From RUG626 sp051866775 (GTDB lineage Bacteria; Bacillota; Clostridia; Oscillospirales; Oscillospiraceae): a stretch of DNA of 64,000 bases. The translations under genes and the position numbers were made by a program. Positions 51,934 to 60,625 of the stretch are shown piece by piece; the stretch's first letter is position 1, and each line of letters opens with the position of its first letter. Location: assembly GCA_051866775.1 (NCBI GenBank), contig JBJDXR010000003.1, positions 3,094 through 67,093 on the forward strand. Reading direction: 5' to 3'. The notes under the pieces were generated by a model. The model saw nothing but the letters and a program-made list of their open reading frames with translations. It did not search any database and was not told the DNA's origin.

Positions 51934-52410
51934 TCAGCTGTTTCCGGCTGGATAAACAAGCCCCGCCATGAAGCCGTCGGAGGATATTGACTGTATATCT
52001 CCCGCGATGACCTGGTTTCTGTAAACTATTATATCCGCGACAACAGAGCCGTCAGCCGTTGGGTGGTTTGTGACCTGATAGGTGTAGCGTACCGCCTCAA
52101 GCCCGCAGTACTTGCTGAGGTCAAAACCCTGACTCAGCTGAAGCTCGTTATATTCCTCATATACTTCATTGAAATCGCGGGGGATCGTTATAGTCTGTGT
52201 ATCGATCGGATCCTCGGACACCTCCCAGCCGAGAGACCTAAGGTATGCCACCCGCTGGCTGTTGTTTTTCACGGCGGCGGATATGGAGGCAGGGCTTGCC
52301 TCATCGCCGCCGGATGAAAGGCATATCACGATGACCGCTACCAGCGCCACAAGAATAAGAAGCGCGGCTATGACCTTTCGCTTATTGAATTTTGCTGTTA
52401 TAATAAACAT
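51934..52410 (-). CDS. DUF4830 membrane-anchored protein
   Basis: This 158-residue protein has one N-terminal membrane segment (residues 11-31) preceded by basic residues, then an outside domain of about 120 residues with the DUF4830 pattern (RVAYLRSLGWEVSEDPIDTQ and FNEVYEEYNELQLSQGFDL, both given in part). The same family often follows a second DUF4830 protein in Clostridia. Function is unknown. GGAGGTG precedes its ATG. No terminator is clear behind it. Confidence 0.82.
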   Translation of the reverse strand: MFIITAKFNKRKVIAALLILVALVAVIVICLSSGGDEASPASISAAVKNNSQRVAYLRSLGWEVSEDPIDTQTITIPRDFNEVYEEYNELQLSQGFDLSKYCGLEAVRYTYQVTNHPTADGSVVADIIVYRNQVIAGDIQSISSDGFMAGLVYPAGNS

Positions 52411-52609
52411 TTAATTCACCTCCGGCAGTTTGTAAAATAATATTCACGCCCTGTCCGCGTTATGATATAAATACGAAAAGCCGGGCGGTGTATATTGCGG
52501 AGCAAAATCATGGGATCATAAATTGGCACAATACGGCAATTTGATCGTGGAAAATATTATCAATATGCTGTTTGCTAGAAAAATAAATCGAATTTTCACA
52601 AATTTTCTA

Positions 52610-52638
52610 TTGAAAAAAGTCACGTTTATGTATATTAT
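52610..52638 (+). promoter_or_regulatory. Promoter of the regulator-ftsEX operon
   Basis: TTGAAA, 17 bp and TATTAT lie 63 bp before the first gene, in an AT-rich 290-bp gap that holds no other gene that I can support. Confidence 0.65.
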
Positions 52639-52701
52639 GGTATTTGTCAAAATCACGAATTCTTTAAACAAAAATTTACAAATTATAGAGGAGGTCTGCC
52701 A

Positions 52702-53802
52702 ATGTCCAGCAGGATATTTCAAAGCGTTATAGTACAGATGAAAGAGACTACGACGCGCATGCTAGGTGTAGTGGATAGCGAGGGAAATGTCATTGCATCC
52801 AGCGAGCTTTCTATCATGGGCTCACATATTGTAGATTCCGAAAACGTTATCCCGGTCCTGGGGGAAAAGATTACAGTCTATAACGGCAAGACCTTTAAAG
52901 CTGTCAGCGGTCCTGACCAGAATCTCGAATATGCCGTTTTTGTGGAGGGTGCCGACGATATAGCTGCCAGCTTCTGCGGAATGGTGGCTGTGGCCATATC
53001 AGGGGCGAAGGCCTATTATGAGGAGAAATATGACAAGACGGCGCTTGTTAAAAATATAATTACCGAGAATATCCTTCCCGGGGATATTTACGTACACGCG
53101 AAGGAGCTTCATTTTGTTGCCGACGTGCCCCGGGCCGTGTTCTTTATCCGCCAGCTGGACAGGGCGGATGTGGCCGTGCTCGAGGTGCTGCGCCGCATGT
53201 TCCCGGAGAGGCAGAAGGATTTTGTTATCTCCATAAACGAGACCGACGTTGTGGTGATAAGGGAGGTCTCTGCCCACGCGGAGGAGAAGGACACCCACAA
53301 GATGGCCGCCGCTATGTGGCAGGCGATCGAGGATGAGCTTAAGATAAAGACTGTTATCGGCATTGGCACGATAGCCCACCACTTAAGGGAGCTTGCCATC
53401 AGATACAAGGAGGCTCAGACAGCTATCGACGTGGGTAAGGTGTTCGATACTGAGGAAAACATTATAAATTATGAGAGCCTTGGTATCGGCAGGCTTATCT
53501 ATCAGCTGCCGACTACCATGTGTGAGATGTTCCTTGCGGAGGTGTTTAAGAAGAACCCGATAGATTCCCTTGATGAGGAGACGCTTGGGATCATTACAGA
53601 GTTTTTCGAAAACAATCTTAATATATCCGAGACTTCAAGGAAGCTGTTTGTTCACCGCAATACCCTTGTTTACAGGCTTGGCAAGATCAAGAAGCTTACA
53701 GGACTTGATCTGCGCGAGTTTGATCAGGCGATAGTGTTCAAGGTTGCCCTTATGGTCAAGAAGTATCTGGATTCTCAGAAAGATTCAAGGAAGGAACACT
53801 AA
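52702..53802 (+). CDS. PucR/CdaR-type transcriptional regulator
   Basis: This 366-residue protein has an N-terminal ligand-like domain (1-130; MLGVVDSEGNVIASSEL), a middle CdaR-type degenerate GGDEF-like region (about 140-280) and a C-terminal helix-turn-helix of the PucR/HTH_30 family (ISETSRKLFVHRNTLVYRLG). The ordinary sugar-diacid domain of CdaR is not evident. It lies 3 bp before ftsE, an unusual neighbour for the family, so it may tune cell-wall hydrolysis to an unknown signal. AGAGGAGG precedes the ATG. Confidence 0.85.
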   Translation: MSSRIFQSVIVQMKETTTRMLGVVDSEGNVIASSELSIMGSHIVDSENVIPVLGEKITVYNGKTFKAVSGPDQNLEYAVFVEGADDIAASFCGMVAVAISGAKAYYEEKYDKTALVKNIITENILPGDIYVHAKELHFVADVPRAVFFIRQLDRADVAVLEVLRRMFPERQKDFVISINETDVVVIREVSAHAEEKDTHKMAAAMWQAIEDELKIKTVIGIGTIAHHLRELAIRYKEAQTAIDVGKVFDTEENIINYESLGIGRLIYQLPTTMCEMFLAEVFKKNPIDSLDEETLGIITEFFENNLNISETSRKLFVHRNTLVYRLGKIKKLTGLDLREFDQAIVFKVALMVKKYLDSQKDSRKEH

Positions 53803-53805
53803 CGC

Positions 53806-54492
53806 ATGGTTCAGTTTACCGACGTATTCAAATCCTATGAAAACGGCACAAAGGCTTTAAAGGGAGTGAGCTTCGAAATAGCCGACGGGGAATTTGCGTT
53901 TCTGGTAGGCCCCTCCGGCTCCGGAAAGACCACAATCATAAAGCTTTTGACAGGGGAGATAGCTCCTACAGACGGAACGGTCAATGTCAACGGCTATGAT
54001 CTGGGCAGCATAAAATTTTCCAAAATGCCATATATGCGCCGCACGCTTGGCGTTGTCTTTCAGGATTTTCGCCTGATAGAAAATAAGAGCGTCTATGAAA
54101 ACGTTGCATTTGCCATGAGGGTCATTGGAGCCTCCAATAAGGAGATACGCCGCAGGGTGCCTTATGTTCTGGAGCTTGTGGGTCTGGATACCCGCACACG
54201 GCGCCGCCCGCAGGAGCTTTCCGGAGGAGAGCAGCAGAGAGTGGCCATAGCCCGGGCACTTGTTAATAACCCGAGCATAATTATCGCAGACGAGCCGACA
54301 GGGAACCTGGATCCGGCGAGAAGTCTGGAGATCATGATGCTCCTTGAGAAAATAAATGAACTTGGCACAACCGTGCTTGTGGTGACCCATGAGAAGGAGC
54401 TTGTGAACAGCTTCTCAAAGCGTGTCATAGCTATTGACGCCGGCAGGATCATCAGCGACGGAATGGATGGGTATTATAGCTATGAGACATAA
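53806..54492 (+). CDS. ftsE: Cell-division ATP-binding protein FtsE
   Basis: This 228-residue ATPase has Walker A GPSGSGKTT, the FtsE-typical VVFQDFRLI around the Q-loop, signature LSGGEQQRVAIARALV and Walker B IIIADEPTGNLD. With FtsX it forms an ABC complex that does not transport but mechanically activates a cell-wall hydrolase at the division site or side wall. It overlaps ftsX by 11 nt. Confidence 0.97.
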   Translation: MVQFTDVFKSYENGTKALKGVSFEIADGEFAFLVGPSGSGKTTIIKLLTGEIAPTDGTVNVNGYDLGSIKFSKMPYMRRTLGVVFQDFRLIENKSVYENVAFAMRVIGASNKEIRRRVPYVLELVGLDTRTRRRPQELSGGEQQRVAIARALVNNPSIIIADEPTGNLDPARSLEIMMLLEKINELGTTVLVVTHEKELVNSFSKRVIAIDAGRIISDGMDGYYSYET

Positions 54493-55369
54493 TAGGACCG
54501 GTTATTACATACGCGAGGGAATAAGCAGCATATTCACACATGGCTTTATGTCGTTTGCCTCAGTCTGCATAATTGTTGCCTGCCTTCTTATAATGGGGAG
54601 CTTCACGCTTTTAGCGCTTAATGTTGACGGGATAATCGACACGATGGAGAACCAGAACCAGATGCTTGCCTATGTTGATGAGAACCTCTCTGAGAGTGAG
54701 GCGAGGGCCTTGGAGACAAAGCTGGAGGCGGTGAATAACGTCGAGTCCGCTGTTTTTGTCTCACGGGAGGAGGCAATGGACAGCTTTATTGAATCCTATG
54801 ACAACCCGTCCCTGTTTGATGGGCTGGACGCTTCGATTTTCCGTCACAGGTTTATAATTTACCTTGACGACCTGTCGCTTATGGAGCAGACCCAGCAGGA
54901 TGTTGCCAATGTTGAGGGCATAGCGTGGGTAAACGCCCATCTTGAGATAAGCCGCGGCTTTATAAGGGTGCGTAATATCGTATCTATAGTATCGATGATA
55001 CTTGTTGCGATACTTTTCATCATTTCACTGTTTATTATGTCCAATACCATCAAGCTTACGACCTTTGAACGTAAGGACGAGATAGCCATCATGAAAATGG
55101 TCGGAGCTACCAGCGGCTTTATAAGATGGCCCTTTGTGGTGGAGGGGCTGATTCTTGGGCTTATAGGCTCATTAACGGCATTTCTCCTTCAGTGGGGCGT
55201 ATATCAGATTGTTGCCGAAAAGCTCGTGGCAAATTCAGGACTGTCGTTTTTAACGGTTCTGTCCTTTTCAAGCGTCGCGGTACCGCTTCTTATTGCATTC
55301 GCCGTCGTAGGACTTGGCGTTGGGGTCATCGGCAGCCTTATGGCCATAAAGAACTACCTTAAAGTGTGA
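54482..55369 (+). CDS. ftsX: Cell-division protein FtsX
   Basis: This 295-residue protein has four membrane segments: one near residues 20-45, then an external loop (about 50-165) that binds the hydrolase, and three C-terminal segments. The permease core has KLTTFERKDEIAIMKMVGAT, a typical FtsX motif. ATG 54482 is chosen; an earlier in-frame start lies deep in ftsE. It is followed by a coiled-coil M23 hydrolase, its probable client. Confidence 0.96.
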   Translation: MRHNRTGYYIREGISSIFTHGFMSFASVCIIVACLLIMGSFTLLALNVDGIIDTMENQNQMLAYVDENLSESEARALETKLEAVNNVESAVFVSREEAMDSFIESYDNPSLFDGLDASIFRHRFIIYLDDLSLMEQTQQDVANVEGIAWVNAHLEISRGFIRVRNIVSIVSMILVAILFIISLFIMSNTIKLTTFERKDEIAIMKMVGATSGFIRWPFVVEGLILGLIGSLTAFLLQWGVYQIVAEKLVANSGLSFLTVLSFSSVAVPLLIAFAVVGLGVGVIGSLMAIKNYLKV

Positions 55370-55388
55370 CCTTTCCCGGAGGATTATA

Positions 55389-56609
55389 ATGGACAAAAAA
55401 CGTAAACTCTTTATAAGGATAGTTTGCATAGCTCTTGCAATTATTATGGCGGCCACAGTGCTTGTCGGAATACTTGTATCCGCCTATGCGGCCCCGACAC
55501 AGAGCGATTTGGACGCGCTGGAGCAGCAACACGAGCAGATAGAGCAGCGGATGCAGGACATCCAGTCCCAGATAAACTCCCTTAAGTATGAGCAGTCAGC
55601 GGCCATTGCCAAGAAAGAGGTATTGGACGAGCGTGTGCGGCTTACACAGGATGGGATAGACAATCTCACCGCGCAGATCGAGGAGTATGGAGTGCTCATC
55701 GAGGAGAAGGAGGCTGAGGCCGCCGCTGCGCAGGAGGCGGAGGAGGAGCAGTGGGAGCTTTATAAGATAAGGATGCGTGCCATGGAGGAGAACGGCACCA
55801 TATCGTATTACGCCATAATCTTTGGGGCCAGCGACTTTGCCGATATGCTGTTCCGCATAGACGCGGTGTCCAGCATAATGGAGCATGACGAGCTGCTCTA
55901 CGAGGACCTTGTGGAGGCGCGTCATGCAACTGAGGATGCAAAGACCGACCTTGAAAACACAAGGCAGAGCATGGAGAATACAAAGCTTGAGCTTATCGAC
56001 CAGCAGGCTGTCTTGGAGCAGCAGGTCGCGGAGGCTCAGGAGCTTATAAGCGAGATCAATCTGTCCATCGAGGAGCAGCGGGAGCTGTATAACGCGGCCA
56101 GCGAGGAGGAGGACCGCCTCAAGGACGAGATAATGGAGATGGAGGAGGCGCTGAGAAATGCCTCCACAGGAGTTGTTGGAACGGGACAGTTTATCTGGCC
56201 TTCGCAGGCCAGCACCTATATTACAAGTTTGTTTGGCCCGCGTTCCTCGCCTACTGCCGGGGCATCCTCGAACCACAAGGGCATCGATATTGCCGGAAGC
56301 GGCGTCTACGGGACAAATGTTCTGGCGGCGGATGGCGGCACGGTGCTGACTTCGGCCTACAGCTCGTCCTACGGCAATTACATAACAATAAGCCACGGCA
56401 ACGGCTACACAACGCTTTATGCCCACATGAGCAAGCGCCTGGTCTCAGCCGGGGACACGGTCAGTCAGGGCGATGTGATCGGCCTGGTGGGCTCCACCGG
56501 TATATCCACGGCCGCCCATCTGCACTTTGAGGTCTGGGAGAGCGGCACCAGAGTTAATCCGCTGAACTTCTTTGATTCATCGACCTACACTATATCACCC
56601 AACGCCTGA
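55389..56609 (+). CDS. M23 peptidoglycan hydrolase with coiled coil
   Basis: This 406-residue secreted protein has an N-terminal signal/membrane segment (about residues 9-33), a long coiled coil (about 38-255, Gln/Glu/Ala rich) and a C-terminal LytM/M23 domain. Zinc ligands are visible: His and Asp in NHKGIDIAG, and the HLHFEVW motif. EnvC, PcsB, CwlO and RipC show the same pattern of coiled coil plus hydrolase and are regulated by FtsEX. Unlike EnvC this M23 domain has the catalytic residues and may cut cross-bridges itself. Confidence 0.95.
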   Translation: MDKKRKLFIRIVCIALAIIMAATVLVGILVSAYAAPTQSDLDALEQQHEQIEQRMQDIQSQINSLKYEQSAAIAKKEVLDERVRLTQDGIDNLTAQIEEYGVLIEEKEAEAAAAQEAEEEQWELYKIRMRAMEENGTISYYAIIFGASDFADMLFRIDAVSSIMEHDELLYEDLVEARHATEDAKTDLENTRQSMENTKLELIDQQAVLEQQVAEAQELISEINLSIEEQRELYNAASEEEDRLKDEIMEMEEALRNASTGVVGTGQFIWPSQASTYITSLFGPRSSPTAGASSNHKGIDIAGSGVYGTNVLAADGGTVLTSAYSSSYGNYITISHGNGYTTLYAHMSKRLVSAGDTVSQGDVIGLVGSTGISTAAHLHFEVWESGTRVNPLNFFDSSTYTISPNA

Positions 56610-56624
56610 TAATAAGAGAGCATT

Positions 56625-56661
56625 GCCGGTATGCCACATGCTGCATACCGGCTGCTTTTTT
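56625..56661 (+). terminator. Rho-independent terminator
   Basis: GCCGGTATGC pairs perfectly with GCATACCGGC around an 8-nt loop, followed by a T run. It closes the regulator-ftsEX-M23 operon. Confidence 0.88.
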
Positions 56662-56674
56662 ATCCGGAGGAAGA

Positions 56675-57169
56675 ATGAGAAGAAAAACGAATATCACTAT
56701 ACTTATTACCATTTCGGTTATTTATGCTGCGGTCATGCTTTATCTGCTGTTCCTCCAGCGGCTGCATGTGCTGGCTGTACAGGTACGGCCATACTGGGAG
56801 AGTGTCCGGATATCGGTAAATTTTATGCCCTTCCGGACGATAAGACAGCTTGCGGGTATCATTAAAAGCAGCAGCAACAGCTACCTGGTGTGGTTTTCAA
56901 TTCGCAACATTGTGGGAAATATAGTGATGTTTATACCGCTGGGCTTTCTGCTGCCGTGCCTTTTCGCCCGGCAGAGGAGGTTTTTGATGCTTCTTCTGAC
57001 GGTAGTCTGCGGGATACTGTGTGTAGAGATAGTTCAGGCGCTGACGCTGTTAGGCTCCGGAGATGTGGACGATCTGATTTTGAATGTGTTTGGCGCTGCC
57101 ATGGGCTACGGCTTCTGGAGCACACCGCCGGTAAAACGGTTTCTTTCCCGGAATGGCTTTCTGCTGTGA
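56675..57169 (+). CDS. VanZ family membrane protein
   Basis: This 164-residue protein has four to five membrane segments (about 7-27, 72-94, 100-120, 130-150). The VanZ signature region is present: NIVGNIVMFIPLGFLLP and the later DVDDLILNVFGAAMGY. Family members raise tolerance to glycopeptides or lipopeptides in some Gram-positives, but most are uncharacterised. It sits behind the terminator with GGAGG before its ATG, and overlaps the next gene at GTGA. Confidence 0.88.
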   Translation: MRRKTNITILITISVIYAAVMLYLLFLQRLHVLAVQVRPYWESVRISVNFMPFRTIRQLAGIIKSSSNSYLVWFSIRNIVGNIVMFIPLGFLLPCLFARQRRFLMLLLTVVCGILCVEIVQALTLLGSGDVDDLILNVFGAAMGYGFWSTPPVKRFLSRNGFLL

Positions 57170-57978
57170 TTTTTGGGCCAAAACACACATATTCTGTCTC
57201 GGAGGTGGTATGTGTGCTGGCACTTTTGGAGGCGGAGCCGATCTATGGGAGACGCCGAAGGTGTTTTGAGACCTTCGGAGCGGAGAGTGCCGCCGGTATC
57301 AACTGCCTGCGGCTCACGCTCCATGTTCCGGACCGCTTGGGAGAGAGAAATTTGGAGCGCTGCATTGAGAGGAGCGCAGGGCAGCTCAAGGCCATGCGCG
57401 TAAGACAGCTGGTGTTCAGAAAGGACTTTCCGTATAGGGAGCGGTTTTTGGAGCTGGGGTTTACAGAGTGCGGTCATGATGCGCCGTTAAGGGCGACCGC
57501 GGGTGATATCATCTGCCGTGCGGCAAAAAATCACGGAAGTGCATTTTTGTATGCGCCAAGGCCCACCCAGGATGTCTGCCGCGCGCTGAGAAAACTGTGC
57601 GGCGGATTCAGGTATTTAACTGCCTATGTGCCGGAGGGTCAGACACAGCTTATGGAAATAGCGGAGGAGTATGGAATATCCCTGACAGCGCTGCGCCGGG
57701 ATGGGGAGGCACCTTCGGACGCCGCCGTTTTCTTCGGATCCCCAAGGAGGCTTATCACGCTTCCCGGGGGATGCGCTGTGCTTTTTGCAGACGGCAAGCG
57801 TGGAGATATGATATACGGCGGCAGGGAGATAAGCAGGATCGTATTCCGCGTTCCCGAAAGATTCAGAGATGAGCTTCCCGCCGGATTTCCGGAGATGCAG
57901 CTGATCTCCGCGGCGCTGTATGGCGGAAAACTGTCTCCTGAGGATATAAAAATTGATTCAGCAGATATGTATGCTTGA
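57166..57978 (+). CDS. Unrecognised cytoplasmic protein, possibly spore-related
   Basis: This 270-residue protein has no signal peptide or membrane segment and many Arg and Cys residues. The middle has alternating strands and helices (FRYLTAYVPEGQTQLMEIA, GISLTALRRDG), and it ends with PEDIKIDSADMYA. I do not recognise a family. The GTG at 57166 overlaps the VanZ stop; the GTG at 57214 is an alternative with GGAGG 8 nt before it, giving 254 residues. The stop codon lies within the promoter of greA. It may belong to the VanZ operon. Confidence 0.6.
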   Translation: MIFGPKHTYSVSEVVCVLALLEAEPIYGRRRRCFETFGAESAAGINCLRLTLHVPDRLGERNLERCIERSAGQLKAMRVRQLVFRKDFPYRERFLELGFTECGHDAPLRATAGDIICRAAKNHGSAFLYAPRPTQDVCRALRKLCGGFRYLTAYVPEGQTQLMEIAEEYGISLTALRRDGEAPSDAAVFFGSPRRLITLPGGCAVLFADGKRGDMIYGGREISRIVFRVPERFRDELPAGFPEMQLISAALYGGKLSPEDIKIDSADMYA

Positions 57979-58003
57979 CAATAGCCCGGAAACTTAATAT
58001 AAT
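57975..58003 (+). promoter_or_regulatory. Perfect consensus promoter of greA-lysS
   Basis: TTGACA, 17 bp and TATAAT, all perfect, lie 36 bp before greA. The -35 box contains the stop codon of the preceding gene. Confidence 0.85.
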
Positions 58004-58038
58004 ATTTTGAATTCATTTAAGCTTAGGAGTGGTCACAA

Positions 58039-58515
58039 ATGGCAGAATCCAATAGATACAGAATGAGCTCAAAACGTCTTGAGGAACTTAAGGAGGAGCT
58101 TTTATACCTTCAGACTGTTCGTGAAAAAGAGGTCGCTGAGCAGATAAAGGAGGCGAGGTCCTTTGGAGACCTGTCCGAGAACAGCGAATATGATGAGGCT
58201 AAGACCGAGCAGGGTAAGCTGTATTCCAAGATCGCCGAGTATCAGGATCTCATCGAGCATGCCGAGATAGTCGAGGAGAGCGAGGACCAGGACAAGGTCG
58301 GTATCGGCAGTGTAGTAACGGTTAAGGATCTGGGAACAGGAGAGACCCTCAAATATAAGATCGTCGGCAGTCAGGAGGCAAACCCCATGGCCGGGCGTAT
58401 TTCCGACGATTCCCCGTTCGGAAGAGGACTTTTCGGACATGCTGTAAATGAGACGGTGGAGGTTGAGGCGCCCGCAGGTGTGCTCAAGTTCCAGATACTG
58501 AACATAGAGAAATAA
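58039..58515 (+). CDS. greA: Transcription elongation factor GreA
   Basis: This 158-residue factor reaches into the secondary channel of RNA polymerase and stimulates cleavage of backtracked RNA. The N-terminal coiled coil (residues 12-75; EEELLYLQTVREKEVAEQI region) carries the acidic tip DLSENSEYDEAK. The C-terminal domain has ISDDSPFGRGLFGHAVNE. Full-length. It lies 19 bp before lysS. Confidence 0.97.
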   Translation: MAESNRYRMSSKRLEELKEELLYLQTVREKEVAEQIKEARSFGDLSENSEYDEAKTEQGKLYSKIAEYQDLIEHAEIVEESEDQDKVGIGSVVTVKDLGTGETLKYKIVGSQEANPMAGRISDDSPFGRGLFGHAVNETVEVEAPAGVLKFQILNIEK

Positions 58516-58534
58516 GATCAGATTGGAGATTACT

Positions 58535-60031
58535 ATGGCGGAAGAGAATCAAAGCGCCGTGCAGGAGGATATTTCTGAGATCCTAAAGGTGCGCCGCGAT
58601 AAACTTAAAGCGCTGCAGGAAGAGGGACGCGACCCTTACGCAGTGACAAAATATACCCGTACGGCATGGTCGGCGGAGATCAAAAACAATTTTGACAGGC
58701 TTGAAAATCAGACGGTCTCTGTTGCCGGCAGGGTTATGGCAAAGCGCGGCATGGGAAAGGCCATTTTTGCCGATATTCAGGACGACAAGGGCAGACTTCA
58801 AATCTACGTCCGTTTAGACAGCGTGGGAGCGGAAGCCTTTGCTGATTTTCGTAAGGTGGACATCGGCGATATCGTTGGCGCCGAGGGATATGTTTTCAAG
58901 ACCAAGATGGGAGAGGTATCTGTCCACTGTGAGAAGATAAAGCTCCTGTCAAAGTCTCTTCGCCCGCTGCCGGAGAAATTCCACGGGCTCACTGACAAGG
59001 AGACCCGCTATAGGCAGAGATATGTCGATCTTATCATGAATCCGGAGGTGCGCCGTGCCTTTGATATTCGCAGCGCCTTCGTGAAGCATGTCCGTACATT
59101 TTTGGACAACCGCGGCTATATGGAGGTTGAGACGCCGGTGCTGAACACCATCAGCGGCGGAGCGACGGCAAGACCCTTCATAACCCACCACAACACGCTG
59201 GATATCGATATGTATATGCGCATCGCCACGGAGCTGCACTTAAAGCGCCTCATCGTCGGCGGCATAGAGCGCGTATATGAGATAGGCCGTATATTCCGCA
59301 ACGAAGGAATGGACACCAGGCACAATCCGGAGTTTACAACTGTTGAGCTTTACGAGTCCTACGCCGATTTTAACGATATGATGGACCTGTTTGAGGAGCT
59401 TTTGTCCTCAGCCGCCGATAAGATCCTCGGCACATATAATGTGACGTGGCAGGGCGAGCAGATCGATTTAACTCCCGGCTGGCGCCGTATGACGATGGCT
59501 GAAGCTGTTAAGGAGTATCTGGGCGTCGACTTTATGGAAATAAACGGCGATGCGGAGGCCGTGGCGGCCGCAAGGTCTGTGGGTGTGGATATGGACGGCG
59601 TTGAGCCTACATGGGGACATGCCCTCTATGAGTGCTTTGATCAGAAGGTTGAGGAGAAGCTTATCCAGCCAACCTTTATAACAATGCACCCGGTGGATGT
59701 GTCGCCCCTTGCCAAGCGCAGCCCGAAGGATCCGCGCCTCACTGAACGCTTTGAGCTTTTCATCTGCCGCAGCGAGATGGGCAACGCCTTCTCCGAGCTT
59801 AACGATCCCATTGACCAGAAGCAGCGCTTTTTAAAGCAGGTGGAGCTACGCGCCAAGGGAGATGACGAGGCCGGCATGATGGATGAGGACTTTATAAACG
59901 CCCTCGAATACGGCATGCCCCCCACGGGAGGCCTTGGCATCGGCATAGACCGCTGTGTCATGCTTCTCACCGGCAGCGACTCCATAAGGGATGTCATATT
60001 GTTCCCCACCATGAAGCCCTTAGACTTATAA
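58535..60031 (+). CDS. lysS: Lysine-tRNA ligase, class II
   Basis: This 498-residue class II synthetase charges tRNA-Lys. The N-terminal OB-fold binds the anticodon (about residues 60-160, VAGRVMAKRGMGKAIFADIQ). Class II motifs are motif 1 (VETPVLNTISGGA), motif 2 (FRNEGMDTRHNPEFT) and motif 3 (GGLGIGIDRCVML). ATG 58535 has GGAG 6 nt before it; the in-frame TTG 12 nt upstream overlaps this site. It is the last gene of the greA-lysS operon, and its end is next to a scar of mobile DNA. Confidence 0.98.
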   Translation: MAEENQSAVQEDISEILKVRRDKLKALQEEGRDPYAVTKYTRTAWSAEIKNNFDRLENQTVSVAGRVMAKRGMGKAIFADIQDDKGRLQIYVRLDSVGAEAFADFRKVDIGDIVGAEGYVFKTKMGEVSVHCEKIKLLSKSLRPLPEKFHGLTDKETRYRQRYVDLIMNPEVRRAFDIRSAFVKHVRTFLDNRGYMEVETPVLNTISGGATARPFITHHNTLDIDMYMRIATELHLKRLIVGGIERVYEIGRIFRNEGMDTRHNPEFTTVELYESYADFNDMMDLFEELLSSAADKILGTYNVTWQGEQIDLTPGWRRMTMAEAVKEYLGVDFMEINGDAEAVAAARSVGVDMDGVEPTWGHALYECFDQKVEEKLIQPTFITMHPVDVSPLAKRSPKDPRLTERFELFICRSEMGNAFSELNDPIDQKQRFLKQVELRAKGDDEAGMMDEDFINALEYGMPPTGGLGIGIDRCVMLLTGSDSIRDVILFPTMKPLDL

Positions 60032-60044
60032 AGACTGTTATAGA

Positions 60045-60134
60045 GTTTTGTAGGGTTTTGTAGAGTATGTCTTTCATTGTCCGTACCACAACGACATACC
60101 ACATTTTTTGAAAAGATATAACAAGTTATAACAA
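60045..60134 (+). repeat. Cluster of short repeats behind lysS
   Basis: Two copies of GTTTTGTAG (60045-60053, 60055-60063), 10 bp apart, are followed by an inverted repeat GTATGTC/GACATAC (60065-60071, 60093-60099) and two copies of TATAACAA (60117-60124, 60127-60134), again 10 bp apart. Direct repeats around an inverted repeat recall the ends of integrative elements. A decayed excisionase gene follows. Confidence 0.4.
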
Positions 60135-60173
60135 AAGAAGCCTTTCTGCAATATCGCAGAAAGGCTTCTTTTT
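60135..60173 (+). terminator. Terminator behind lysS
   Basis: AAGAAGCCTTTCTGC pairs perfectly (15 bp) with its complement around a 6-nt loop, followed by five T. Confidence 0.9.
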
Positions 60174-60225
60174 GCTATACTGATGGTCTGACGTCTGGCA
60201 AATTATTATGAACGGAGAATGTGAC

Positions 60226-60392
60226 ATGAAGAAAGAGATTCCATTTTGGGAGAAATCAAACCTGACCATTGGGGAAGCTGCTGCCTATTTTGGTATCGGA
60301 ACGCAAAAGCTGCGGCTTCTGGCATCTGATGAGTGCTGCCCTTTTGTACTTTGGGTAGGGCGAAAATGTTTGATTAAGAAGCAATGCTTTAG
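60226..60392 (+). pseudogene. Tn916-type excisionase (xis), 3' end lost
   Basis: The first 55 codons from ATG 60226 match the N-terminal part of Tn916-like excisionases: KKEIPFWEKSNLTI, then EAAAYFGIG, and CPFVLWVGRK with a basic end. Excisionases of this type have about 65-70 residues and end shortly after this point. Beyond about 60390 the frame continues but the sequence no longer fits (SNTITIPAMGF and onward), so the last residues were replaced. GGAG precedes the ATG. No integrase gene follows, so the element is dead. Confidence 0.7.
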
Positions 60393-60625
60393 CAATACAA
60401 TCACCATTCCAGCCATGGGCTTTATAGTTGTGATATATTTCATCGAGAATACGCCGCTAGGACGGGGTGGCGTACCACTGCGTCAGCAGACGCTCGATTT
60501 CCTCGGACATTCGGGCGTAGGCCATAAGCCTGATGGTTTCGAGGCTTGTCTTTACTTCTGTTAGCAACTGATCCTGCTTCTCGTCCTTTTCATTTTCTTT
60601 CTTGTCCCTGCGGTCAAAGTAACGG
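60393..60625 (-). pseudogene. Fragment of an unidentified charged protein, interrupted by a stop
   Basis: On the minus strand the frame reads VHRYFDRRDKKENEKDEKQ, then TEVKTSLETIRLM and MSEEIERLLTQWYATPS, stops at 60457-60459 (TAG) and continues in the same frame as RRILDEIYHNYKAHGWNGD. The amphipathic charged helices look like real protein, not a random shadow, and there is no start codon. It is probably the decayed C-terminus of a mobilisation or recombination protein. Boundaries and identity are uncertain. Confidence 0.3.

Noticed and set aside
55596..56426. Minus-strand open frame of 276 codons
   Set aside because: It is opposite the M23 hydrolase gene; the Leu-rich product mirrors the coiled coil.
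56890..57165. Upstream extension of the unrecognised gene into the VanZ gene
   Set aside because: It is in a different frame within the well-supported VanZ gene; the region before 57166 has no plausible start with ribosome-binding site.
60208..60564. Intact 118-residue protein starting like an excisionase
   Set aside because: Only the first 55 residues from the internal ATG fit excisionases; the remainder matches the opposite strand of another fragment, so the frame is a chance fusion.
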